The notes below the pieces were generated by a model. That model saw only the letters and a list, made by a program, of their open reading frames with translations, had not been told where the DNA came from and did not search any database. From Acidimicrobiaceae bacterium (GTDB lineage Bacteria; Actinomycetota; Acidimicrobiia; Acidimicrobiales; RAAP-2), in the NCBI GenBank assembly GCA_027306755.1, contig DAHUZE010000089.1, positions 1 through 60,710 of the forward strand: 60,710 nucleotides of DNA. Reading direction: 5' to 3'. Every line of letters begins with the position of its first letter. The stretch's first letter is position 1. The translations under genes and the position numbers were made by a program. Shown here piece by piece: positions 49,736 through 58,062 of this stretch.

Positions 49736-49764
49736 ACACCGGCGGCCACCTCGGCCGCCGGTGT
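49736..49764. terminator. Hairpin between convergent genes (2)
   Basis: ACACCGGCGGCC and GGCCGCCGGTGT form a 12-bp perfect stem with loop ACCTC. It begins inside the peroxiredoxin stop codon and with hairpin 1 probably terminates both convergent transcripts. Confidence 0.7.
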
Positions 49765-50399
49765 CACTTATTGGGCTGGGGGGTGAGGCGGAGGTACGGG
49801 CGGAGGGTGGTGAACCCCTTGGGGAACTTCGCAGCCGCATCCTCGTCGCTGATTGCGGGTGCGATGATGACGTCCCCGCCATCGGTCCAGTTGACGGGCG
49901 TGGACACCTGGTAGCCGCTCGTCAGCTGCAGCGAGTCCAGGACCCGCAGGATCTCGTCCACGTTGCGCCCGGTGGAAGCCGGGTAGGTGAGGGTCAGCTT
50001 GACTTTCTTATCCGGCCCGACGATGAACACCGAGCGCACCGTCAAGGTGTCGTTGGCGTTCGGGTGGATCATGTCGTACAGGTCGGCAACGCGATGGTCC
50101 TCGTCACCGATTATGGGAAAGTTGAGGGCGCTGCCCTGGGTGTCCTCGATGTCACCGGCCCAGCTCTTGTGGGACTCCACCGAGTCGACCGAGAGCCCGA
50201 TGAGCTTGGTGTTGCGCTTGTCGAACTCCGCCTTGGCCTTGGCGAAGGCGCCGAGCTCGGTCGTGCAGACCGGGGTGAAGTCTTTGGGATGGGAGAACAG
50301 GATCCCCCAGCTGTCACCGAGCCACTCGTGAAAGCTGATCGTCCCCTCGGTCGTGTCCGCGGTGAAGTCAGGAGCGGTGTCTCCCAGTCGAATCGCCAT
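49764..50399 (-). CDS. 1-Cys peroxiredoxin (Prx6 type)
   Basis: A 211-residue peroxiredoxin: LGDTAPDFTADTTEGTISFHEWLGDSWGILFSHPKDFTPVCTTELGAFAKAKAEF holds the peroxidatic Cys (PVCTTE), and the long C-terminus NVDEILRVLDSLQLTSGYQVSTPVNW.DGGDVIIAP is that of Prx6. It reduces peroxides. No resolving Cys is visible. AGGAGG lies 4 bases before ATG 50399. Confidence 0.95.
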   Translation of the reverse strand: MAIRLGDTAPDFTADTTEGTISFHEWLGDSWGILFSHPKDFTPVCTTELGAFAKAKAEFDKRNTKLIGLSVDSVESHKSWAGDIEDTQGSALNFPIIGDEDHRVADLYDMIHPNANDTLTVRSVFIVGPDKKVKLTLTYPASTGRNVDEILRVLDSLQLTSGYQVSTPVNWTDGGDVIIAPAISDEDAAAKFPKGFTTLRPYLRLTPQPNK

Positions 50400-50563
50400 G
50401 TGGCCTCCTCGTGCGTGTGATCGGTCTCTGCAGGCCGGGCGCCGGCCACTGCCACCGCCGGTTGGAGGCTACCAGCGAATGTCGATCCATTGACTCAGGA
50501 ATTGGGGCGACGGGCTGCGCGTGTCCCATGGCCCGGTCCCGGCGCGTGGGAGAATGGACCGTC

Positions 50564-51406
50564 ATGGGTGGGGAAGGCGTGACCGTGACTCGGGGCGGGG
50601 CGGTGACGGTGGTCACCATCGACCGGCCCGAGGTGCGCAACGCCGTGGATGGCGCGACGGCCCGCCGCCTCCGGGCGGCGTTCGAGGCGTTCGGGGCCGA
50701 CCCGGACGCCTCGGTGGCCGTGCTCACCGGCGCCGGGGGCACGTTCTGCGCCGGTGCGGACCTGAAGGCGCTCAGTGCCGGCGACCGTCGCCCGGTGCGC
50801 GACGAGGGCCCCGGACCGATGGGTCCCACCCGCATGGTGCTGGACAAGCCGGTGGTGGCGGCCATCGAAGGCTACGCCGTCGCCGGAGGCCTGGAGCTGG
50901 CCTTGTGGTGCGACTTGCGGGTGGCGGCCGAGGATGCGGTGCTGGGTGTCTTCTGCCGTCGCATCGGCGTCCCGTTGGTGGACCTCGGCACGGTGCGGCT
51001 GCCCCGCATCATCGGCCACGGCCGGGCCATGGACCTCATCCTCACCGGGCGCCCGGTCGGGGGCGCCGAGGCCCTGGCCATGGGGCTCGTCAACCGGCTG
51101 GTGCCTCCAGGCCAGGCGCTGACTGCGGCTCGGGCGCTGGCCGCCGAGCTCGCCTCGTTCCCCCAGGCGTGCCTTCGCAGCGATCGGCAGTCGGCCATCG
51201 AGCAGTGGGACCTCCAAGAGGCCGCTGCTACGGCCAATGAAGCCCGGCACGGGCGCGCCGTCATCGCAACCGGCGAGACCGCGGCGGGCGCTCGACGGTT
51301 CGTCGGGGGCGCCGGCCGGTCGGGCACCGCGCTCGAGCCGGATCCGCGCCAGCTCTCCGTCCGCCCGCCGGTGCCGGCGCCCGGAGAGCTGGCGGCGGAC
51401 CGATGA
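50564..51406 (+). CDS. Enoyl-CoA hydratase/isomerase family protein
   Basis: A 280-residue crotonase: VTVVTIDRPEVRNAVDGATARRLRAAFEAF, GGTFCAGADLKAL (first oxyanion-hole block), DKPVVAAIEGYAVAGGLELALWCDLRVAAEDAVLG (second oxyanion Gly), and PLVDLGTVRLPRIIGHGRAMDLILTG. The acid residue pattern is ambiguous, so hydratase versus isomerase cannot be told. It starts ATG 50564 with GAGAAT 8 bases before. It overlaps the HAD gene as ATGA. Confidence 0.93.
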   Translation: MGGEGVTVTRGGAVTVVTIDRPEVRNAVDGATARRLRAAFEAFGADPDASVAVLTGAGGTFCAGADLKALSAGDRRPVRDEGPGPMGPTRMVLDKPVVAAIEGYAVAGGLELALWCDLRVAAEDAVLGVFCRRIGVPLVDLGTVRLPRIIGHGRAMDLILTGRPVGGAEALAMGLVNRLVPPGQALTAARALAAELASFPQACLRSDRQSAIEQWDLQEAAATANEARHGRAVIATGETAAGARRFVGGAGRSGTALEPDPRQLSVRPPVPAPGELAADR

Positions 51407-52110
51407 GCAACCAGCGGCCCACGGTGGCCGCCTTCGACTTCGACGGGACCATCACCCGCGGCGGCAGCGTGGCCGCGTTCCTGGTGAAGGTCCGCGGCCC
51501 CGGGGCCGTTGCGGCGGCGCTGCTCGAGCAGGCCCCGGCCGTGGCCCGCGCCGCGGTCGTGGGCGGGGCGGCCGCCGACAACACCAAGGAGAAGCTGTTC
51601 ATGCGGCTGCTCGCCGGCGTCCCGGCGGACGAAGTGGAGCGTGCCGGCGTCGCATTCGCCCAAGAGCACCTGCGCCGCCGCCTCCGACCCGAGACCGGCG
51701 CCCGGATCGACTGGCACCGCAAGCAGGGCCACCACGTCATCGTGGTATCCGCGTCACCCGAATGCTACATCCGCCCGGCGGCCGAGCTCCTCGGCGCGCA
51801 GGGCGCGCTCGCCACCAGGCTGGCCGTGAGCGGGTCCCTGCTCACCGGCCGCTACGAGGGCAAGAACTGCCGGGGCGCCGAGAAGTACGCCCGGGTCATG
51901 GGATGGATCCGTTCGCAGGGCCTCGGCGGGGGCCAACCCGTCCTGTGGGCCTACGGCAACAGCCGCGGTGACCAGCGCCTGCTCCAGGCGGCGGACTTCG
52001 GCATCGACGCCGGGCGCCTCGGACGCTTCGGCCGCCTGCGGCGGTTCCCCCGCCTGGCGGAGCTGGAGCACCGGTCGGGCAATGCCCCGGCCGGGCGGTT
52101 CACGGAGTGA
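51403..52110 (+). CDS. HAD-IB family phosphatase (SerB-like)
   Basis: A 235-residue HAD hydrolase: AAFDFDGTITRGGS (motif I DxDGT), VIVVSASPECYI (motif II Ser), the Lys in EGKNCRGAEKYARV, and AYGNSRGDQRLLQAADFG (motif IV GNSxGD). This is the subfamily of phospholipid and PSP-like phosphatases in actinobacteria. Substrate unknown. ATG 51403 overlaps the crotonase stop; its 3' end overlaps the next, convergent gene by 11 bases. Confidence 0.92.
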   Translation: MSNQRPTVAAFDFDGTITRGGSVAAFLVKVRGPGAVAAALLEQAPAVARAAVVGGAAADNTKEKLFMRLLAGVPADEVERAGVAFAQEHLRRRLRPETGARIDWHRKQGHHVIVVSASPECYIRPAAELLGAQGALATRLAVSGSLLTGRYEGKNCRGAEKYARVMGWIRSQGLGGGQPVLWAYGNSRGDQRLLQAADFGIDAGRLGRFGRLRRFPRLAELEHRSGNAPAGRFTE

Positions 52111-52531
52111 CGGGCTCCGACGTCGCGATTGCCACGGCTTCGAACCGGCTCCGGCAGGCCCGCAACGCGGCGACTCGCCCGGCATGCACGGTGACGACAT
52201 GGAAATTGCGATCCCCCGTTGCTCGCGCCCTGCGGGCGTCGAGCCCCGGCACCCGGGTGACGACGACCGCCCGCTGGCCGCAGGGCACGATCTCTTCCAC
52301 GGTGATGCTCGCGCCCTGCTCCCCGAGCCGGCGCCGGAGCTCGTCCCGCCCCCGGCAGACCTGAGGCTGCGGGTCAGGGTCATCAGGGTCCAAGTAGGTC
52401 CATTCGAGCGCCGGGTCCACGAGCTCGAGCAGCCGGGCGAGGTCACCGGCGGCCAGAGCCTCGAACGCGGCGCGGACAACCGCTGCGGGCGGCGCGTCGC
52501 CTCGAGAGTCGGCCTGCCCGTCGGCGGGCAT
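52100..52531 (-). CDS. SnoaL-like/NTF2-fold protein
   Basis: A 143-residue protein with VVRAAFEALAAGDLARLLELVDPALEWTYLDP, GRDELRRRLGEQG and FHVVTVHAGRVAALRACRSRFEAV, the NTF2-like cone fold used by SnoaL-type isomerases and many small-molecule-binding proteins. No catalytic residues can be assigned. It converges on the HAD gene. Confidence 0.82.
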   Translation of the reverse strand: MPADGQADSRGDAPPAAVVRAAFEALAAGDLARLLELVDPALEWTYLDPDDPDPQPQVCRGRDELRRRLGEQGASITVEEIVPCGQRAVVVTRVPGLDARRARATGDRNFHVVTVHAGRVAALRACRSRFEAVAIATSEPVTP

Positions 52532-52548
52532 ACCCGGCCCCCGCAGCC

Positions 52549-54570
52549 TCAGCTCGCCGCGGCCGCGGCCACGACACGGCCGCTGTAGCCGGGGTCGGCT
52601 GTCGTCACGCTCCCACCGAAGCGCGCGCTGCCGAACGCAGCGACGTCGCCCCCCTGCGAGGCGATCAGGTATCCCGAAGCCGACGTGGCCACCATCTGGG
52701 CCGCCGGGCTGCCGGCGCTGGTCCCCACCGCCGATCCCTCGAAGGGCGCGTTCCCGAACGTGAAAACCCCACCGTCGGAGGCCACCAACCAGTACCCCGA
52801 TCCCGAGGGCGTCGAGGCCATGCCGACGATGGGCTGGTTGAGCACCATCCCCCCGGTCGAACCGTCGAACTGGGCGGTGCCGAAGGTGAAGATGCCGCCG
52901 TCGGAGGCCACCTCCCAGTAGCCCTTGCCTGTGGGCGTGGCAGCCATGCCGACGATGGGCTGGTTCAGGTGCTGGCCCCCCATGGACCCGTAGAAGGAGG
53001 CCGTGCCGAAGGTGAAGATCCCGCCGTCGGAGGCGGCGAGCCAGTAGCCGCCCCCTGTGGCCGTTGCCGCCATGGCCACCACGGGCTGGTTGAGCGGCGT
53101 GCCGGCCATCGATCCGTGGGACACCGCTCCCCCGAGGGCGAAGACGTCACCTGCGGTGTCGGCCAGCCAGTAGCCCCCGGCGACGGCCGGCGGAGGTGTT
53201 GTAGGGGTCACGCCGCCCGGCAGGGCCCCCACGGTTGCCGGAGCGTAAAAGTGCTGCACGATCTTCTGCCATGTCCAGCTTCCCTGGCCGCGATCTGTCC
53301 CCACTGCGTAGCCGAGCGCCCCCCACTGCCCCATCCCCACGCCCGGTCCCCAGCCGTGGCCGGAGATGGTCAGGGGCTGCGCGGGACCCGAGGTGATGGC
53401 GAAGAAGTCGGACTTTAGGCCCAGGTCGCCGACGAACGTGTACGCCGGCACCGCCTGCTGGGTGCCGTTGCCGCTGATGGTCACGGTGGTGGCCCGGCCG
53501 CCCCCTGTACCGAGGCCGTTGCGGGCCGAGACGGTCACGGTGGGTGTTGTCCCCTCGGCCGGCCACAGGGCATGCACCTGGGCCAGCGGGACGGTGACCG
53601 ACCAGTTGTGGCTGGGGTTGCAGACGGCCGCCTTCGAGTAGCCGGCGGGAAGCGGTGTCAGGCAGATGCCGTCGCCTGTGTCGGGGACGGCGGAGAACGG
53701 CGAGCTCTCGGCGGCACCCGCGGTATAGCCGCCGGTGGATGCCGCGTACTCGGTGGTGGCGATGGCGCCGTCGGGCATGACCATGACCCTGCCTGCCGTG
53801 TCCTGAGCGGCGGCCACGCTGAGCGGCGACGCGTACCGGGTCCCGCGGTAGGTCTGGCACCCGAGGTCGCAGGTTGTGGCGTAGCCGCCGTACCCACCGG
53901 GATGCGCCAGGACGTACGAGCGGACGGCGACCGCCTGGGCCTCCAGCTCCTGGAAGCCCCAAGCGTGCGACTGCGGGCCCGGGCCGCCGAGTGTGCCCCA
54001 GTAGGAGGGAGATTCGGCGGGTACCACGTCGGCCACGTACTCCTCCAGTGGCAGCGTGTTCACCGTGCGGGCCTGCCCGGCCGAGTTGGTTACACCCGAG
54101 ATGGTGCCCTGATCCGTAGTGTTTGTGCCGTTGTCGCCGCACAGCGTCAGCTCGCCGCCGGCGGCGGCCGGGGTGGCCGTCGGTGTGGCCACGGGCGCGC
54201 CCGGCACGGGCGTCCAGGGTCCCGCGCATCCGGCTCCGGTGGCAACCGTCCAGACGCCGCCCCCGGCCGGATGGAACATGACCGCCTGGGCGCCGGACAC
54301 CCCCGGACCGTTCACCCCTCCCGCAGCGGTGACGATGACGCTGCCTGTGTCGTTCTCGGTCATGGCGATCCGCACCATCGTCGAGTCCGCAGGGAAGCTG
54401 TGCACCCCAGCCGCCGCCGCCGACGGCGCCCCCGGCACTGCGGCCAGCACTGCGGTCACCGAGGCGGCCGCCGAGGCGCACACCGCCGCGACCAGCACTG
54501 CGGCCACCGATGGGGCCGCCGCCGCGGCCAGCGACGCGGACACTCGGCGGGAGGGGCTTGAGGGGCGCAT
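52549..54570 (-). CDS. Secreted SpoIID/LytB-domain protein with C-terminal propeller-like repeats
   Basis: A 673-residue exported protein: signal-peptide-like N-terminus (SVAAVLVAAVCASAAASVTAVLAA), then a SpoIID/LytB domain (LPLEEYVADVVPAESPSYWG, AQAVAVRSYVLA, CQTYRGTRY, ATTEYAASTGGYTAG, SGHGWGPGVGMGQWGALGYA), then four to five copies of a 44-46-residue unit GYWLAASDGGIFTFGTASFYGS plus a LNQPIVGMAATPTG linker. SpoIID enzymes cleave peptidoglycan glycans lacking stem peptides; repeats of this kind are common in Acidimicrobiia. ATG 54570 is chosen. Possibly cell-wall bound. Confidence 0.9.
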   Translation of the reverse strand: MRPSSPSRRVSASLAAAAAPSVAAVLVAAVCASAAASVTAVLAAVPGAPSAAAAGVHSFPADSTMVRIAMTENDTGSVIVTAAGGVNGPGVSGAQAVMFHPAGGGVWTVATGAGCAGPWTPVPGAPVATPTATPAAAGGELTLCGDNGTNTTDQGTISGVTNSAGQARTVNTLPLEEYVADVVPAESPSYWGTLGGPGPQSHAWGFQELEAQAVAVRSYVLAHPGGYGGYATTCDLGCQTYRGTRYASPLSVAAAQDTAGRVMVMPDGAIATTEYAASTGGYTAGAAESSPFSAVPDTGDGICLTPLPAGYSKAAVCNPSHNWSVTVPLAQVHALWPAEGTTPTVTVSARNGLGTGGGRATTVTISGNGTQQAVPAYTFVGDLGLKSDFFAITSGPAQPLTISGHGWGPGVGMGQWGALGYAVGTDRGQGSWTWQKIVQHFYAPATVGALPGGVTPTTPPPAVAGGYWLADTAGDVFALGGAVSHGSMAGTPLNQPVVAMAATATGGGYWLAASDGGIFTFGTASFYGSMGGQHLNQPIVGMAATPTGKGYWEVASDGGIFTFGTAQFDGSTGGMVLNQPIVGMASTPSGSGYWLVASDGGVFTFGNAPFEGSAVGTSAGSPAAQMVATSASGYLIASQGGDVAAFGSARFGGSVTTADPGYSGRVVAAAAAS
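52552..53205. repeat. Array of 4-5 coding repeats of about 135 bp
   Basis: The 3' part of the SpoIID gene encodes tandem units of GYW-x-VASDGG-x-FTFG type. The copies differ, so it is an old protein-level repeat, possibly a β-propeller. Confidence 0.8.
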
Positions 54571-54639
54571 GGGAACGATGGGGCATCGTACTGCCGGGTC
54601 GGGCGCGCACGTGGTTCCGGACGGCCTCCTCCGGCTGCC

Positions 54640-54645
54640 TACACT
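54640..54645 (+). promoter_or_regulatory. -10 element of the glycosyltransferase gene (TACACT)
   Basis: TACACT-N7-GTG implies leaderless initiation at 54653. Confidence 0.6.
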
Positions 54646-54652
54646 CTCGCCG

Positions 54653-55729
54653 GTGCGCGTCGACCAGGTCATCCCGTCGCTCGCCAGCCGGGACGCCATC
54701 GGGGTCCACACGCTGGCGCTCACCCGGGCGCTCCGGGCGGCGGGGATCGACTCGGACATCTTCTACGGCAACTGCACGCCGGACATGGCCTCGCAGGGCC
54801 GGCCGGTAACCGGGCTGGGCCGCGCCTCGCGCGACCGCTTCCTGCTGTACCAGTCCTCCATCGGGAGCCCGGTGTTCGACATCGTGGCGGCACGCTCGGA
54901 GCCCAAACTTGTCAACTACCACAACATCACCCCCGCCTCCCTGCTCGAGCCGTGGGAGCCGGCGGTGGCCTTTGAGGCCGCGCTGGGGCGGGCGCAGCTC
55001 GAACGGCTGAGCGCCGACTGCGGGCTGGCCGTGGCGGACTCGGCGTTCAACGCCGGCGAGCTGGCCGACGCCGGGTACACGGACACCGCGGTCGTGCCCC
55101 TCCTCATCGACATGACGCACGCCGGCGCACCTCCCGACCCGGCCACGGCTGAACGCCTCGCCGCCGAGAAGTCCGGGGGCGGCGCCGAGCTGCTCTTCGT
55201 GGGAAAGATCTCGCCGCACAAGGCCCCGCATGATCTGGTGAAGATGCTCTCGGTCTACCGCAGGCTCTACGACGGGAAGGCCCGGCTCCGGCTGGTCGGA
55301 TCCCCGCTGGGATCCACGTACGGGCCCGCGCTCCATGCGTTCGTGCACGAGCTGCACCTGGACGACGCCGTGGTCGTCACCGGCTCCGTCGACGCCGCAA
55401 CCCTCGAGGCCCACTACCGCGCCGCCGACGTGTTCGTGTGCGCATCGGACCACGAAGGCTTCTGTGTGCCCATCGTGGAGGCCATGGGCCACGGCGTGCC
55501 CGTGGTCGCCTTCGGCACCGCCGCGGTTCCCGAGACCGTGGCCCAGGCCGGCATCGTCCTCCCGACAAAGGACCCGGTCCGCTTCGCCGCCGCCGTGGCA
55601 CGGGTGGCCACGGACGAAGACCTCCGGAGCCGCCTGGCCGGGGCGTCGTCCCGGCGGTCGGCGGCATTCGGGGTGGAGCGGTCCACCGCCCGGTTCGTGG
55701 ACCTCGTCCGCCGGGCCGTCGGGGCATAG
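54653..55729 (+). CDS. Family 4 glycosyltransferase
   Basis: A 358-residue GT-B enzyme: RVDQVIPSLASRDAIGVHTLALTRALRAAGIDSDIFYGN in the N-terminal Rossmann domain, ELLFVGKISPHKAPHDLVKMLSVYRRL at the inter-domain start, LRLVGSP, and the nucleotide-sugar motif CASDHEGFCVPIVEAMGHGVPVVAF (EGFCxPxxE). It uses a nucleotide sugar to build a glycan or glycolipid. GTG 54653 is favoured by a TACACT 7 bases before it; a long upstream open frame has no such support. It is divergent from the SpoIID gene. Confidence 0.9.
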   Translation: MRVDQVIPSLASRDAIGVHTLALTRALRAAGIDSDIFYGNCTPDMASQGRPVTGLGRASRDRFLLYQSSIGSPVFDIVAARSEPKLVNYHNITPASLLEPWEPAVAFEAALGRAQLERLSADCGLAVADSAFNAGELADAGYTDTAVVPLLIDMTHAGAPPDPATAERLAAEKSGGGAELLFVGKISPHKAPHDLVKMLSVYRRLYDGKARLRLVGSPLGSTYGPALHAFVHELHLDDAVVVTGSVDAATLEAHYRAADVFVCASDHEGFCVPIVEAMGHGVPVVAFGTAAVPETVAQAGIVLPTKDPVRFAAAVARVATDEDLRSRLAGASSRRSAAFGVERSTARFVDLVRRAVGA

Positions 55730-55742
55730 CAGGCCCGGAAGG

Positions 55743-55748
55743 TACCCT
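55743..55748 (+). promoter_or_regulatory. -10 element of the secreted-protein gene (TACCCT)
   Basis: TACCCT-N6-ATG (55755), directly after the glycosyltransferase gene; may give a separate leaderless transcript. Confidence 0.5.
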
Positions 55749-55754
55749 GGCTCG

Positions 55755-56309
55755 ATGCGGCGGTTCCCATCGGCGTTCCTGATCCTTGGCGTGCTATCGC
55801 TCCTCGCGGTGGGGGCGGTGGCCCTCGGCGTCGCGGAGGCGCCCACAGGGACCACCCTGGCCGTCCACAACGGGGCCGGTGAGACGCTCGGCGCTTCCCG
55901 GGTCACAGGGCACTACACCGCCTCCTACCTGGGCACCGACGTGGTGTCATTCCGCTACGTGCCCGGCTCGGCCTCGCTCGTGGCCCGGACGACTGGCGGC
56001 AAGGTCCAGGGGCGGCGATCGGTCTCGGGCTCGAACGCCATCGGGATCCTGGAGCCGGTCAAGGCGCTACTGACCGTGACGCAGTTCACCCAGCACGGGT
56101 CCCTGTACCAGAGCACAGAGCCGATCGCCGACATCGTCCCCGCCCGGCAGCGCGCGACCGTGTCCGGCCACTACCGCACCGCCGTCCGCATGGCCGGCGG
56201 CTATGTGGTGAGCGTGAAGCTGGTCATCAACGCCGTCCAGGCCGGCCGCCAGGTGGGCGAGACGGTGGACTACCACCTCACGCGGGTCGGGAGCTGGGGG
56301 GCCGGCTGA
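55755..56309 (+). CDS. Secreted or membrane-anchored hypothetical protein
   Basis: A 184-residue protein with an N-terminal hydrophobic segment (about residues 6-28, signal peptide or anchor) and a β-rich body: TTLAVHNGAGETLGASRVTG, YLGTDVVSFRYVPGSASLVART, ATVSGHYRTAVRMAGGYVVSVKLVINAV. No family recognised. It overlaps the nucleosidase as CTGA. Confidence 0.7.
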   Translation: MRRFPSAFLILGVLSLLAVGAVALGVAEAPTGTTLAVHNGAGETLGASRVTGHYTASYLGTDVVSFRYVPGSASLVARTTGGKVQGRRSVSGSNAIGILEPVKALLTVTQFTQHGSLYQSTEPIADIVPARQRATVSGHYRTAVRMAGGYVVSVKLVINAVQAGRQVGETVDYHLTRVGSWGAG

Positions 56310-56992
56310 GCGGGGGTGGCCCCACCGCCGTCCTGGCCGCGATGCCCCGCGAGCTCCGCCCGCTCGTCCGGGCCCTGGCCATGACGCCGACGGAGCTTGC
56401 AGGACGGCCGGCCTGGCGGACCGCGGCGGTGGTCGCCGCCGTCCTCGGCGTCGGTCCGCACCGCGCCCGGCGGGCCGCCGACACCCTGCTGGAGGCGTCC
56501 GGGGCATCGCGCGTGCTCGTCGTCGGGCTGGCCGGTGCCTGCGACGCCCGGCTGCGGGTGGCCGACGTGGTGGCGCCGGCCTCCGTGGTACGCGCCACCG
56601 GCGGCCAAGCGTTCGAGCCCGACGGTTCGATCTTCGGCAGCTCCGGCGTGGCGCGCCAGGGCATCTTGGCGACGGTGGACCGCATCGGCGATCCGGTCCC
56701 GCACGGCGCCACGCTGGTCGACATGGAGACGGCGGCCGTGGCCGAGGCCTGCGTGGCCCGCTCGGTCCCCTGGGACGTGCGCCGCGCCGTCAGCGACGTA
56801 CCCGGCGGGTTGCCCGCCGGCATCGAGGCGGTGCTGAGACCCGACGGGGGGGCGGACGTGGCGGCCCTGGCCCGGCTGCTTTCCCGCCGTCCCGGCGCGG
56901 CATTGGCCCTGGTAAGGCTCGGACGGGACGCCGGCCGGGCAGTGCGGGCAGTAACCGCAGAAGCCCTTGCGCTGCTCGACGACAGCCGGTGA
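56306..56992 (+). CDS. Nucleoside phosphorylase/nucleosidase-like protein
   Basis: A 228-residue PNP/UDP-phosphorylase-superfamily protein: TAVLAAMPRELRPL (first strand), VVAAVLGVGPHRARRAADTLL, VLVVGLAGACDARLRVADVV, and DMETAAVAEACVARSVPWDVRRAVSDV (ligand-binding DMExAA). It resembles MTA/SAH nucleosidases and HpnG-like phosphorylases. The first strand starts before the first ATG (56342), so initiation at CTG 56306, overlapping the previous stop as CTGA, fits the family better. Confidence 0.8.
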   Translation: MSGGGPTAVLAAMPRELRPLVRALAMTPTELAGRPAWRTAAVVAAVLGVGPHRARRAADTLLEASGASRVLVVGLAGACDARLRVADVVAPASVVRATGGQAFEPDGSIFGSSGVARQGILATVDRIGDPVPHGATLVDMETAAVAEACVARSVPWDVRRAVSDVPGGLPAGIEAVLRPDGGADVAALARLLSRRPGAALALVRLGRDAGRAVRAVTAEALALLDDSR

Positions 56993-57396
56993 CGGCTGCC
57001 GGCGGACCGTGCCCCCTCCGTCCCGCTGCGAACTACACGATCCACCGGCAAGGCCGTCGGCCCCCCCGGTTCCCGATTGGGTGACGTAGTTCTATCCCGC
57101 CGTCCGTGCGCGCGCAATAGGAAATCATTAAGTTCTGCATGGCGGAATAGGTGCTGCTCACGTGGGTTACCGTGAGCCGGAGGGCGTACGAAGGCCCCTC
57201 ACTCGAGACCGAGGGAGGAGCCGCCGAGCGCCGCAATCGGCGATGCATGCTGCGTGAAGGCTGCGACGTCCCGCATCCCGGGTTGCGGACTCCCGCCCGG
57301 GGACCGGGAGCGGTGCCCGGAGAGGCCCCGGGGGGCGCCCGGGTGGTGTGACCTGGTCAAATCGCGACGCGCTCGACGCGGCACCCCCGTGCGCCC
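56993..57396. other. Non-coding gap of about 400 bp before the TetR gene
   Basis: It has a local AT-rich patch at 57110-57165 (AATAGGAAATCATTAAGTTC) unlike the surroundings, and several hairpin-prone GC blocks at 57240-57345. No gene or known riboswitch pattern was recognised. Confidence 0.5.
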
Positions 57397-57402
57397 GACA
57401 AT
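57397..57402 (+). promoter_or_regulatory. -10 element of the TetR gene (GACAAT)
   Basis: GACAAT-N6-GTG (57409); leaderless arrangement. Confidence 0.5.
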
Positions 57403-57408
57403 GGGGCG

Positions 57409-58044
57409 GTGACCTCGTCCCCCTCACCCCAGCCCCGCTCTCCCACGCAGCCGCAGCCGGGTGGCCCGGTGTCCCAGCGCCAGCACATCTTGGACACGGC
57501 CCTGGCCCTCATGTCCCAGCGTGGTGTGGACGGCACCAGCATGCGGGACCTGGCATCGGCCGCCGGCCTCAACGTCGCCTCGCTCTACCACTACTTCGCC
57601 TCGAAGCGGGATCTCCTCGTTGCCGTTCTGCAGGAGCGGGGGTTCATCGAGGACCTGGCGGCGGCACCGGCACCGGCCATCGCCCGGGACGACCTGGACG
57701 GCCTGGCCGACATCCTCGACGACATCCTGCGCTCCATGCTGGAGGTGGAGGACTTCATCCGGCTGATGCTCGGCGAGGTGATGCGAGGCGAGGAGACGGC
57801 CCACGCCGTTGGGGTCGAGCTCTTTGAGGCCACGCAAACCGCACTCGAGCGGTGGCTGGAGGAGTCCGAGCCTGCAGTGTGCGAAGGGCCCGGTGCGCCG
57901 GCGGTCGCAAGAGTCCTCCGTGCCTTCATCGTGGGCCTCTTCTTCGAGCACCTCGCGGGTGTCACAGGCCCGTCGGATGACGGAGCGACCAACTTCCGGG
58001 CCCGGGCGGCCGAGGCGGCAGCGGTGCTGCGGGCCCGGTTCTGA
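57409..58044 (+). CDS. TetR family transcriptional regulator
   Basis: A 211-residue TetR protein: after a Pro-rich tail, RQHILDTALALMSQRGVDGTSMRDLASAAGLNVASLYHYFASKRDLLVAVL is the helix-turn-helix with the LYHYFxSKxxLL hallmark. The C-terminal helices are a ligand pocket (DFIRLMLGEVMRGEET). GTG 57409. Its nearest gene is the convergent DUF2237 gene; its targets are unknown. Confidence 0.9.
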   Translation: MTSSPSPQPRSPTQPQPGGPVSQRQHILDTALALMSQRGVDGTSMRDLASAAGLNVASLYHYFASKRDLLVAVLQERGFIEDLAAAPAPAIARDDLDGLADILDDILRSMLEVEDFIRLMLGEVMRGEETAHAVGVELFEATQTALERWLEESEPAVCEGPGAPAVARVLRAFIVGLFFEHLAGVTGPSDDGATNFRARAAEAAAVLRARF

Positions 58045-58062
58045 TGCGTGGTCCCCACGCCC

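Noticed and set aside
52552-53205. CRISPR or tandem-DNA repeat array
   Set aside because: The repeats are diverged at DNA level and encode a protein repeat.
57200-57345. Possible riboswitch before the TetR gene
   Set aside because: I could not match the conserved core of ydaO, cobalamin, SAM or other known classes; only generic GC hairpins are seen.
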